A stretch of 50,599 nt of DNA from Lachnospiraceae bacterium (GTDB lineage Bacteria > Bacillota > Clostridia > Lachnospirales > Lachnospiraceae). Of this stretch, positions 43,089-50,599 are shown one piece after another. Every line of letters starts with the position of its first letter. Position 1 is the first letter of the stretch. Where the stretch lies: contig JAGBBM010000101.1 of NCBI GenBank assembly GCA_017938485.1, positions 1 to 50,599 on the forward strand, given 5' to 3'. The position numbers and the translations under genes are program-made. The notes under the pieces were generated by a model that made no database searches, was not told where the DNA came from, and saw only the letters and a list, made by a program, of their open reading frames with translations.

Positions 43089-45590
43089 CTATATAGATTC
43101 CATAATTGTCACAGCCTCCGTCAAAGTCAAATCATATACTCTCATAAGTTCCTCATGATTTTCCTCAATAAAGGACAATGCCCCTTCATCTCCAGCCAAA
43201 AACTCTTTTCCTCTTTTTTCTATATCCGCTGCCAATTTGCTTAAAATGACACCTCCGATATTAAGAGATGTGGACTTTATAGAATGAACATAGGTTACAT
43301 AGTCCTTCCAATTCTTTGCGTTATAGCACTCTTCCACTTGACATTTCTTCTCGGCACCATACTCATAGTATACTTCAAGAAATGACTTATACATTTCCAT
43401 GCTCTGAGCACTATATTTTAATCCAACTTTCTGGTCAATATACTCTTGCTTTAAATCTTTTTTACCCAAAATTTCTTCGCTATTATCCTCTGTATTTGTA
43501 TGTTTAACCTTAGTAAGTTTATGCTCAGGGATATAATGCTGAAGCATTTTTTCCATCTTGCGCGTATCAATTGGCTTGCTTAGGTAATCATCAAAGCCCT
43601 TTGAAAGATACATCTCCTTAACCCCTACTATAGCATTAGCTGTAAGGGCAATGAAAACTGTATCCCTCTTTAGCTCTTTTTCTATAATAGTTTCCAAAGT
43701 TTCAATACCACTCATCCCCGGCATCATATGATCTAGAAGAACTATATCAAAGGTATCGTTAATTATGTGTTCTATACATTCCTCACCGCTAGAGCAAGTG
43801 GTTATCTGCATTTGGGTTGTCTTTAAAAGATTCTTTATAACCACAAGATTCATCTCATGGTCGTCAACAACCAATACCTTTGCATCAGGGGCAACAAATC
43901 TTTCAGTGTACTTAGTATCACCCTCAGCCTCATATTTAACTTGGAAATCTCCTATAGGTGTTACATCTGCCACACCCTGAGGTAAGTTAACAACAAACTC
44001 TGTTCCCTCACCATACTTACTTGATACTTTAATTTCTCCTCCCATATGTTGAAGAAGTCTGTATACTATGGCAAGGCCAAGACCAGTACCCTCAATATTT
44101 CTATTTTCTTCCAAGTCCACTCTCTCAAAGTCCATAAATAACTTATCCAGATTGTCCTCCTTTATGCCTATTCCTGTATCCTTCACCTGAACAGTTAAAT
44201 CTACTTTTTCTCCAGATACGTCTCCACCTACAACAAGAGAAATCTCTCCCTCCTTTGTGTACTTAACTGCATTGTTCAAAAGATTAATAATAATCTGTCG
44301 GACTTTTCCAACATCCCCAAGCAATACTCTTGGTAATTTTTCATCAACCTTAATATTAAAATCAAGGTCTTTCTCCTTGGTCATAGGAGTAATTATATTG
44401 TTCAAATCATTCAACAGACCCCCAAGGGAATATTCGCTATTTTCTATCTCTATTTTTCCAGCCTCTACCTTAGAGAAATCCAAGATTCCATTTATTATGT
44501 CTAAAAGGTTTTCGCTGGCACTCTTTATGTTGCTGGCATAAACACGGATATCCTCATCTTTAGACTCTCTTAAGACCATCTCATTCATACCCATAATGGC
44601 GTGAATAGGGGTTCTGATTTCATGGGACATATTGGCCAAGAATTGGCTCTTGGCTCTGTTGGCATTTTCTGCTTCTTCTTTTGCCTCTCTAAGTTCATCT
44701 CTTTCTTTAGCCTTTTCCGCAGTGATAAACAAATAAGTTCCGCCGATTATAAAAAGGATGAGCAGGAGTCCAAATACCCACAAAACCAAAGTTGTAATAT
44801 ATGTTATACCCTCTGACAAAGCCTTTTCAGGCACAACACCTACAGCATATATGCCATAGGTAGAAACCTCTGAAACAAAAAGGAAATATCTTCCGTTAGA
44901 TGTCTTTACATATGTACTGGCAGCAGTTGATACATTCATCTCCTCTTTGATAGTAGCAAATCCTGCCTTCATCTCATCTGATTCAAGGAACTCCAAGTCA
45001 TACTCATCATCCATAAATGGGATAACAATCTCAAAGTCTTCATCTGCCCAAAGAACCTGACCTTTTCCATTATAACAATCTATTCCGAAGGTATCCACTA
45101 ACACAGACTTATCATACACCTTGTAAAGCACATATTTTACATTTTCTCCTCGATATACCGGTACAGAAAACATCACCCCGCTATCAGAAGAATATGACAC
45201 TGCTTCATTACCACGAAAGGATTCTCTTATTCCTTCATACTTGGTGGAATCAACCTCTGTCCCCAGTATAACCTCTCCGTCCAGAGTAATAACACCCACA
45301 GAAATACCTTCCTGCTCGTAATTTACAGTCTGTAACACTCTTTCTGGGTTGTCAGCATTATTTTCTAATGCACTGGCTATATTGTTAAGCTGAACAAATT
45401 GTATGAGAATAACTTGTTCCACCTGCTCTGATATAAGTCCAGCATGCTCTGTAACCTGATTTTCCATATGGTCTATCAAAAGCTTATTCATTTTCATGCC
45501 AAGAAGACTACCAACAATCAGCATTATGCCAACGAGAGTAGCCACACCAAGCACCGTTCTTAAGTTAATCTTTCTTTCACTAGTCTTCAT
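43089..45590 (-). CDS. Hybrid sensor kinase with receiver and HPt domains
   Basis: 833 residues: span (about 13-34), outside sensory region of about 230 residues (36-262, Cache-like by strand pattern), span (about 265-288), HisKA with His323 in MSHEIRTPIHAI, HATPase with IIINLLNNAVKYT, DTGIGI and GTGLGLAIVYRLL, receiver with Asp620 in IVLLDHMMPGMSG, and HPt with His769 in YVHSIKSTSLNIGG. This forms an internal His-Asp-His phosphorelay and leaves the last step to a separate receiver. The next gene, with a receiver on an HD-GYP enzyme, supplies it. The start overlaps the end of the upstream BMP-type gene by 11 bases. Two co-encoded BMP-type proteins are likely ligand-presenting partners. Confidence 0.93.
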   Translation of the reverse strand: MKTSERKINLRTVLGVATLVGIMLIVGSLLGMKMNKLLIDHMENQVTEHAGLISEQVEQVILIQFVQLNNIASALENNADNPERVLQTVNYEQEGISVGVITLDGEVILGTEVDSTKYEGIRESFRGNEAVSYSSDSGVMFSVPVYRGENVKYVLYKVYDKSVLVDTFGIDCYNGKGQVLWADEDFEIVIPFMDDEYDLEFLESDEMKAGFATIKEEMNVSTAASTYVKTSNGRYFLFVSEVSTYGIYAVGVVPEKALSEGITYITTLVLWVFGLLLILFIIGGTYLFITAEKAKERDELREAKEEAENANRAKSQFLANMSHEIRTPIHAIMGMNEMVLRESKDEDIRVYASNIKSASENLLDIINGILDFSKVEAGKIEIENSEYSLGGLLNDLNNIITPMTKEKDLDFNIKVDEKLPRVLLGDVGKVRQIIINLLNNAVKYTKEGEISLVVGGDVSGEKVDLTVQVKDTGIGIKEDNLDKLFMDFERVDLEENRNIEGTGLGLAIVYRLLQHMGGEIKVSSKYGEGTEFVVNLPQGVADVTPIGDFQVKYEAEGDTKYTERFVAPDAKVLVVDDHEMNLVVIKNLLKTTQMQITTCSSGEECIEHIINDTFDIVLLDHMMPGMSGIETLETIIEKELKRDTVFIALTANAIVGVKEMYLSKGFDDYLSKPIDTRKMEKMLQHYIPEHKLTKVKHTNTEDNSEEILGKKDLKQEYIDQKVGLKYSAQSMEMYKSFLEVYYEYGAEKKCQVEECYNAKNWKDYVTYVHSIKSTSLNIGGVILSKLAADIEKRGKEFLAGDEGALSFIEENHEELMRVYDLTLTEAVTIMESI

Positions 45591-46680
45591 AGAATTCTAC
45601 ACCTTCTACATACCAATCCATATTTCTCATCAGTATATCATCGCTGATACTTTCACCTTCATCACATCTAAGTGTACCCTCTGTATCATATATCACGCCT
45701 GAAAATATACCCTTACCATTAATTATCTCTTCTTTTTTGTTATCAAGTACTGCTATGGTCTCCTGAGAAACAACAGGGGATATATCTGTCAGTCCTATAG
45801 TTTCCTTTTCCAAGCCAAACCAATATGAATTAACTACATCTGACTTACCCTTCTTATAATCAAGTAGCAACTCTTTATAAGTCACATCCCAATAAAACTC
45901 TACTGTAGTCAGATATTTTTCAGAAACGCCCTTAGGAGCCTCATGATAACCTATAGAATATATATTATTGGCCTCTGCTACCTCCACCACATTAGGTTGA
46001 TTCTGGTGGTAGGCAAGCACATCTACATTATACTCGTCTATCAAGGCCTGCGCCAATCTTTTTTCCTCTTCTACATCATCCCAAGAATTACTCCAAGCTA
46101 CCACAACAGTGGCATTAGGATTAACACTCTTTACACCTAAGGTGAAAGCATTTATTCCTCTATTTACTTCGCTATTTGGCATAGCTGCCACATAACCAAT
46201 ATAATCACTTTCTGTTTGCATACCTGCTATAATTCCAGACAGGTATCTTGCCTGATATATTCTTGCAAAATAACAATTTAAGTTATCTCCATAATAGTCA
46301 AAGCACTCTGAATAAAATGTAATGTCTGGATATTCTTTTACCACATCCAAAACTTCCTCAGCATAGCCATAGCTAGACAATATAATTATCTCCACATCTT
46401 CCTTTGCGAGGTCCCGAATAGCCCCCTCACACTGTCCAGAGTATTCTTTTATATCCTCTTTTACTATAAGCTCTACATCAAGCTCCCTGCAGGCATCTTT
46501 TATGCCCTGATAGTGCAAGCCATTCCAACCAGATTCTGCTGTGTTTCCAGACATAACAAAGCCTATTTTAAGTTTCTCTTCTTTCTTTTCCCCTGTAAAT
46601 ACAAACATCCCAATCATAGTAAGTACTATGATAAGCATTACAACCGATAAGGATATTACAAAAAACTTCTTACTCTTCAT
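45580..46680 (-). CDS. Membrane-anchored BMP/PnrA-type ligand-binding protein (second copy)
   Basis: 366 residues: one N-terminal span (about 8-29) without a lipobox cysteine, then a BMP-family periplasmic-binding fold (KIGFVMSGNTAESGWNGLHYQG, DVEIIILSSYGY, YLSGIIAGMQTESDYIGYVAA, AYHQNQPN). BMP/PnrA proteins bind purine nucleosides and related molecules. Here the binding protein is tethered by an uncleaved helix and no ABC ATPase or permease is encoded with it. It shares the run SEVNRGINAFTLGVKSVNP exactly with the preceding paralog. Its stop overlaps the kinase start by 11 bases and its start overlaps the first copy by 11 bases. Role inferred: ligand sensor for the hybrid kinase. Confidence 0.9.
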   Translation of the reverse strand: MKSKKFFVISLSVVMLIIVLTMIGMFVFTGEKKEEKLKIGFVMSGNTAESGWNGLHYQGIKDACRELDVELIVKEDIKEYSGQCEGAIRDLAKEDVEIIILSSYGYAEEVLDVVKEYPDITFYSECFDYYGDNLNCYFARIYQARYLSGIIAGMQTESDYIGYVAAMPNSEVNRGINAFTLGVKSVNPNATVVVAWSNSWDDVEEEKRLAQALIDEYNVDVLAYHQNQPNVVEVAEANNIYSIGYHEAPKGVSEKYLTTVEFYWDVTYKELLLDYKKGKSDVVNSYWFGLEKETIGLTDISPVVSQETIAVLDNKKEEIINGKGIFSGVIYDTEGTLRCDEGESISDDILMRNMDWYVEGVEFYED

Positions 46681-47767
46681 ATATGCTTACACCCTCCACA
46701 TACCAATCAAATGCATTTAACATCGCATTATCAGGCATATTTTCACCTTCACCAATTCTCAAATTTCCATCTGTATCTACAACCGGACCATAAAAAACAT
46801 CAAAGGTGCCCTCGTCCAGCATATCTCTTTTTTCCTCTACAACCTCAGCAATACCATCTTTAACGTTATCTGTAAGAGGAGACAAATTAACTAAACCTGT
46901 TTCTGAACCCTCCCAGTAATTTCCTGAGTGATACTTTCCCTGTAAGTATGTAGTTATCTCTGGTGTGTAAAAAGCCTCCCAGTCCCATACAGCAGCAGTC
47001 AAAAAGCTATTAGGATACAAACTACTGTTATCCATATTGTAACCTATAGACCAAATCCCACTTTCCTCAGCCACATCAAGAGGAGCTACACTGTCACAAT
47101 GCATAGTCAAAATATCAACATTGCACTCCTCAATTAAAATACGAGCGGCCTCTTCATTTGCCTCATAGTCAGTCCAGGAATTACTCCATACCACGTGGAC
47201 AGTTGCGTCAGGATTAACACTCTTTACCCCTAATGTAAATGCATTTATTCCTCTATTTACCTCAGATATAGGAAATGCAGCCACATAACCTATATCATTT
47301 GTTTCAGTCTGCATTCCTGCCACAATGCCACTTAGATATCGCATTTGATACATTCTTCCAAAGTATGTAGTGATATTATCTCCCTCTTCTGTACCTGTTG
47401 CATGCAAGAAAACCACCTCTGGATTTTTTTCTGCAACCTGCACCAGCCATTCACCATAGTTGAAGGAATTACATATAATTATCTCACAGCCCTCATCAAT
47501 CATATTCTGCATTGTATCCATACAGCTTTCATCAAATGGAACATTTTCTTTATATATTATCTTTAGATTAAGCTCCTTTGCAGTAATAGAGATACCCTCG
47601 TAATGAGACTGTCCCCAGCCCTTATCATCAATCTCACCATTATAAATAAAACCAACCTTGGTTGTTTCATCCGTAATGTTGGTATCATTCTTTTTTCCTG
47701 TGATAAAAAATATGCCTACAATTATAATAATCAATATGCTGATTGTTATAATAACTAACTTCTTCAT
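46670..47767 (-). CDS. Membrane-anchored BMP/PnrA-type ligand-binding protein (first copy)
   Basis: 365 residues, first gene of the operon, with AAGGAG before the ATG. One N-terminal span (about 4-23, no lipobox), then a BMP-family binding fold: KVGFIYNGEIDDKGWGQSHYEG, CEIIICNSFNYG, RYLSGIVAGMQTETNDIGYVAAFP and a late GYNMDNSS segment. Binding-site regions differ from the second copy (for example TMHCDSVAP against AYHQNQPN), so the two may bind different ligands or form a heterodimer. The central portion is nearly identical between the copies even at DNA level, which points to a tandem duplication. No separate promoter is clear; the pdxK terminator precedes it. Confidence 0.9.
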   Translation of the reverse strand: MKKLVIITISILIIIIVGIFFITGKKNDTNITDETTKVGFIYNGEIDDKGWGQSHYEGISITAKELNLKIIYKENVPFDESCMDTMQNMIDEGCEIIICNSFNYGEWLVQVAEKNPEVVFLHATGTEEGDNITTYFGRMYQMRYLSGIVAGMQTETNDIGYVAAFPISEVNRGINAFTLGVKSVNPDATVHVVWSNSWTDYEANEEAARILIEECNVDILTMHCDSVAPLDVAEESGIWSIGYNMDNSSLYPNSFLTAAVWDWEAFYTPEITTYLQGKYHSGNYWEGSETGLVNLSPLTDNVKDGIAEVVEEKRDMLDEGTFDVFYGPVVDTDGNLRIGEGENMPDNAMLNAFDWYVEGVSIYEE

Positions 47768-47803
47768 ATATGCTCCTTACTACTAATTTGTCTATAAATA
47801 TAA

Positions 47804-47835
47804 AGACACTTTACCATATTAAATGGAAAGTGTCT
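47804..47835 (-). terminator. Terminator of the pdxK-like gene
   Basis: AGACACTTTACCAT and ATGGAAAGTGTCT pair with one mismatch, 22 bases after the stop at 47857 and followed on the minus strand by a T-rich stretch. It lies 37 bases before the BMP operon start codon. Confidence 0.8.
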
Positions 47836-47856
47836 ATTTATTGAATATATTTTTCT

Positions 47857-48687
47857 TTATTTACACATCTCAAGAAGATAAGGTATAGCAGTCTCAAAGT
47901 TTACTCCATACCAGCATCCATTTTCATCATCCATTGTGATACGGATACATTCTGCCGTATAATCTGCTGCAATCTTAAGAGCTTCCTTCCAAGTCTTACC
48001 TCTCATAAGGCCTCCCACAAATGTACTGGCAAATACATCCCCTGTACCATGGTAGCTCTTTTCGTGTTTCTTGTGGGAATAATAGAAGTACTCATCATTT
48101 TCCTTGTCATAGCCCATAACACCAGTTGTTCCTTCCTTGAAGCTTACACCGGTAAGAACTGCTATTTTAGCCCCAAGTCCCGCAAGTTTTTGAAGCATCT
48201 CTTTTACATACGCCTCATCGTATACTTCCTTATACTCCATGCCGGTCATAAATGAGGCCTCTGTTATATTAGGAAGAATAATATCTGCCTTGGCACAAAG
48301 AGTAGCCATCTTTGCTGCAAATGCCTCATCAAAAGCCGGATAAAGCTTGCCGTTATCAGCCATAACCGGGTCAACAACTGTCACATTATCAGAGGTTTTA
48401 AACTCATCAAACATATTTGCAATTATATCTATCTGTTCAAAGGAACCAAGGTATCCTGTGTAGATGGCATCAAATCCTAGATTTTCATCTTTCCAGTGCT
48501 TTGTTATAGGAACTATCTCCTCGGTTAAATCCTTGCAGGTAAAATTAGAAAACATTGTGTGAGTTGATAAAACTGCAGTTGGAATAATTGCAGTCTCCAC
48601 ACCCATAGCTGAGATGATTGGAAGTGCCACCGTAAGAGAGCACTTGCCCACACATGATATATCCTGAACTGTCACTATTCTTTTCAT
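47857..48687 (-). CDS. pdxK: Pyridoxal/pyridoxamine (possibly HMP) kinase, PdxK/PdxY-like
   Basis: 276 residues of the ribokinase-like vitamin kinase family: VQDISCVGKCSLTVALPIISAMGVE at the start, FDAIYTGYLGSFEQID, VVDPVMADNGKLY, LPNITEASFMTG and the anion-hole/catalytic segment YHGTGDVFASTFVGGL with the Asp of GTGD as catalytic base. It phosphorylates a B6 vitamer to the 5'-phosphate with ATP; PdxK and the HMP-kinase ThiD are hard to tell apart by eye. It is divergent from a MocR/PdxR-like PLP-dependent regulator, which favours the B6 function. AGGAGG precedes the start and a terminator follows. Confidence 0.88.
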   Translation of the reverse strand: MKRIVTVQDISCVGKCSLTVALPIISAMGVETAIIPTAVLSTHTMFSNFTCKDLTEEIVPITKHWKDENLGFDAIYTGYLGSFEQIDIIANMFDEFKTSDNVTVVDPVMADNGKLYPAFDEAFAAKMATLCAKADIILPNITEASFMTGMEYKEVYDEAYVKEMLQKLAGLGAKIAVLTGVSFKEGTTGVMGYDKENDEYFYYSHKKHEKSYHGTGDVFASTFVGGLMRGKTWKEALKIAADYTAECIRITMDDENGCWYGVNFETAIPYLLEMCK

Positions 48688-48733
48688 ATATTGTATCCTC
48701 CTAAAAATCTGGTATTAATTTGTCATATAATAG

Positions 48734-48845
48734 ACCTAGCCTCACATATCACAGTAATTTACTAGGTTTACAAATGAATATATTCATATTATAATCATTC
48801 TTGACCATATCAAAATATCCAAAATAAACTTTTTATATATGGTCA
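48734..48845. promoter_or_regulatory. Divergent pdxK / MocR-regulator control region with nested inverted repeats
   Basis: The 170-base space holds three dyads: ACCTAG (48734-48739) with CTAGGT (48762-48767); a perfect 14-bp palindrome, ATGAATATATTCAT (48774-48787); and TGACCATAT (48802-48810) with ATATGGTCA (48837-48845). The last pair reaches to within 12 bases of the regulator start codon. Such paired sites suit a dimeric MocR-type regulator acting on both genes. A TATAAT-like -10 for the minus strand sits near 48788-48793, without a good -35. Confidence 0.55.
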
Positions 48846-48857
48846 GATTGGAGTTTT

Positions 48858-50255
48858 ATGCTTACATATTCTTTTGAAAATAAAGGGTCAGATAGTTTAT
48901 ACGAATATCTGTACAAACAAATAAAAAAAGATATACTTTCCTATACTATTTCTGCCGGGGAAAAGCTACCTTCCAAGCGTACTCTAGCAAAAAACCTAAA
49001 CATAAGTACCATCACCGTAGAAAATGCTTATGCTCAGCTAATGGCTGAAGGATACATATATTCTGTGCCAAAAAGTGGTTTTTATGTCAGCGATATAAGC
49101 TCTAAAAAAACACCTCAAAAAACGGAACCTTCAAAAAATGATATCTTAGATACACATACAACAACTTACTTTGCGGATTTTGTAAATAATTCTACCCAAA
49201 GCAACAACTTTCCATTTTCTACCTGGACAAAAATAATGAGGGAAATAATGTCAGATATGTCTGAAAAACTTATGGTCAGATCCCCTTCTTCAGGTGTTCC
49301 CGAATTAAGGCAAGCCATTTCAAACTACCTATATCAGTTTAGAGGGATAAATGTTGAGCCAGAGCAAATCATCGTAGGAGCGGGAACTGAATATTTATAC
49401 GGATTGATTATTCAGCTCTTAGGTCAGGATAAGACCTACGCCATAGAAGACCCTGGCTACCAAAAGATTTCCAAGATATATGATGCAAACAAGGTTAAGT
49501 CTGTACATATAGGAATGGATGAGTCTGGTATTGATATAAAAACTCTGGAAAGCTCTGGGGCAGATATACTTCACATATCACCTTCTCATCATTTCCCTAC
49601 AGGAATTGTAACACCAATTAGCAGAAGATATGAGATACTTTCCTGGGCATCAAAATCCCCAGACAGATATATTATAGAGGATGATTACGACAGTGAATTC
49701 AGATTGCTGGGTAAGCCTATACCTTCCTTGCAAAGTATTGACGTTTTGGACAAGGTTATATATATGAATACCTTTTCTAAGAGTCTTTCTTCCACTATCC
49801 GTATCAGTTATATGGTTTTACCAAAGCCTCTTATAGCTAAATATAACAGAGAGCTGAGCTTCTATTCCTGTACAGTTTCCAACTTTGAACAATACACCTT
49901 AGCACGATTTATTGAAGCAGGACACTTAGAAAAACATATTAATCGTATGCGAAATTATTATCGAGGCCAAAGGGATGCTATACTAGAGGCCATAAAATCA
50001 CAACCGGATTTTTCCTTAACCACAATAAAGGAAGAAAACTCTGGTTTGCATTTCTTGCTTGAAGTAAACACAAAGTTACCTGACGAAACCTTAATCAGCA
50101 AAGCAAAGGGCAACGGTATAAATATATCCTGCCTAAGCCAGTACTATTACCAAAAAGACCGCACAAAGGAACATACTATTATTATAAATTATTCTGGACT
50201 TGATAAAATCCATATTGAAGAAGCCATAAAACGCCTCTACAAAAGTTTATGGTAA
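48858..50255 (+). CDS. MocR/PdxR-like transcriptional regulator (GntR helix-turn-helix + aminotransferase domain)
   Basis: 465 residues. GntR-type winged helix (about 10-78; SAGEKLPSKRTLAKNLNISTITVENAYAQLMAEGYI) joined to a fold type I aminotransferase domain (about 115-460). The PLP-binding lysine is Lys308 in NTFSKSLSSTIRISY, with Asp275-Asp276 in IIEDDYDSEF. MocR regulators sense pyridoxal phosphate or its adducts; the PdxR branch controls vitamin B6 synthesis or salvage. The divergent B6-kinase gene is the likely target, and the dyads between them the likely operators. GGAG at 48850-48853 marks the start. Confidence 0.94.
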   Translation: MLTYSFENKGSDSLYEYLYKQIKKDILSYTISAGEKLPSKRTLAKNLNISTITVENAYAQLMAEGYIYSVPKSGFYVSDISSKKTPQKTEPSKNDILDTHTTTYFADFVNNSTQSNNFPFSTWTKIMREIMSDMSEKLMVRSPSSGVPELRQAISNYLYQFRGINVEPEQIIVGAGTEYLYGLIIQLLGQDKTYAIEDPGYQKISKIYDANKVKSVHIGMDESGIDIKTLESSGADILHISPSHHFPTGIVTPISRRYEILSWASKSPDRYIIEDDYDSEFRLLGKPIPSLQSIDVLDKVIYMNTFSKSLSSTIRISYMVLPKPLIAKYNRELSFYSCTVSNFEQYTLARFIEAGHLEKHINRMRNYYRGQRDAILEAIKSQPDFSLTTIKEENSGLHFLLEVNTKLPDETLISKAKGNGINISCLSQYYYQKDRTKEHTIIINYSGLDKIHIEEAIKRLYKSLW

Positions 50256-50258
50256 AAA

Positions 50259-50322
50259 ATATCCACCCCACCTACAGATAGGTTAAATATATTCGACTTA
50301 TCTGTGAGTGGGGTGGATATTA
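50259..50322. terminator. Long bidirectional terminator between converging genes
   Basis: Stem AATATCCACCCCAC / GTGGGGTGGATATT extended by ACAGATA / TATCTGT, between the regulator stop at 50255 and the stop codon at 50320. A/T runs are short but present on both sides. Confidence 0.75.
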
Positions 50323-50599
50323 TTCGTCAAAGGTATTGAAACTTTCAAGATACAAGTCATGTTCTTTTCTATATTCGATACATTCATCACCGTTACTGCA
50401 CACAGCTGTGATTCCAGGTGCAAAATACACTTGATGACCACCATAATTATTTATGCTTCTTAATTGCTCCTCAATGGTGGCAACTACAGCCTTCGTATCA
50501 GCGTTATCTCCACCTTCCATATCTACAAATATCTGAAGGTCTATCTTAAGACTTCTGCCCATATCCACAATTTCCTCCACTGTGGAATCTGCATCTATC
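50320..50599 (-). CDS. Hypothetical protein, cut by the window edge
   Basis: At least 92 residues of the C-terminal end of a minus-strand gene; the frame stays open to the last base (reading IDADSTVEEIVDMG at the edge), so the start is outside the window and the internal GTG near 50580 is not claimed as the start. The visible part has a hydrophobic strand LKIDLQIFVDMEGG, a helix with AVVATIEEQLRSI and a cysteine pair in GITAVCSNGDECIEY. I do not recognise a family. It converges on the MocR-like gene. Confidence 0.6.
   Translation of the reverse strand, partial: IDADSTVEEIVDMGRSLKIDLQIFVDMEGGDNADTKAVVATIEEQLRSINNYGGHQVYFAPGITAVCSNGDECIEYRKEHDLYLESFNTFDE

Noticed and set aside
45580-47767. BMP genes as part of a nucleoside ABC uptake operon
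   Set aside because: No ABC ATPase or permease is encoded nearby and the proteins lack a lipobox; the overlapping genes are signalling genes instead.

Overview
The window looks like chromosomal DNA of a low-GC Gram-positive anaerobe, most likely a Lachnospiraceae-type Clostridia (Butyrivibrio/Coprococcus/Roseburia relatives). The evidence is AT-rich DNA with strong GGAGG ribosome binding sites, U-tract hairpin terminators, a clostridial-style AgrB/AgrD pair, the ecfA-ecfT-truA-rplM-rpsI block typical of Firmicutes, type III glutamine synthetase, ammonia-dependent AsnA and many FtsX-type ABC systems with their own two-component regulators. Almost every gene is on the minus strand; the plus-strand genes are one response regulator/kinase pair, one membrane propeller protein and one MocR-type regulator. 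No tRNA, rRNA, CRISPR array, transposase or phage gene was seen.

Layout: 62-829 agrD-agrB peptide signalling pair without a receptor in view. 977-1216 small stress membrane protein. 1331-6682 ABC exporter (permease, ATPase) divergent from an OmpR/kinase pair, with TTACAAT repeats between them. 6745-8145 SPFH protein and a small ribbon-helix-helix-like protein behind a consensus promoter with a palindromic operator. 8311-13671 five-gene MacB-like operon (ATPase, CARDB-like membrane protein, permease, response regulator, kinase). 13788-18348 DHH phosphoesterase, TIR-transmembrane-propeller protein and a small unknown protein. 18472-22928 pgaC/pgaD polysaccharide synthase genes next to a two-gene cyclic-di-GMP operon (a CBM2-like HD-GYP phosphodiesterase and a PAS-GAF-GGDEF cyclase). 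23174-29506 ribosomal proteins S9/L13, TruA, a coiled-coil membrane protein, EcfT, a fused double EcfA and a metallo-beta-lactamase-fold protein. 29671-32235 thioredoxin, DegV, AlkD-like and LURP-one-like genes. 32369-37141 trpB-trpA-asnS, then four 81-bp tandem repeats, then asnA. 37370-38929 membrane propeller protein. 38974-41070 GSIII. 41153-47767 four-gene sensory operon. 47857-50255 pyridoxal/HMP-type kinase divergent from a MocR/PdxR-like regulator. A gene cut by the window edge closes the window.

The most interesting material is signalling. The 41153-47767 operon encodes two tandem membrane-anchored BMP/PnrA-type binding proteins, a hybrid kinase with receiver and HPt domains, and a dCache-HD-GYP-receiver protein, with tightly overlapping reading frames and no ABC transporter genes. 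It reads as a self-contained phosphorelay from ligand-binding proteins to cyclic-di-GMP hydrolysis. A second c-di-GMP unit pairs an HD-GYP enzyme whose outside domain resembles a family 2 cellulose-binding module with a diguanylate cyclase, beside a PgaC/PgaD-type exopolysaccharide synthase. A third candidate is the DHH phosphoesterase plus a TIR protein laid out like a receptor: cytosolic TIR with its catalytic-type glutamate, one membrane span, coiled coil and an outside beta-propeller. All functional statements come from reading motifs and context; no database search was run.
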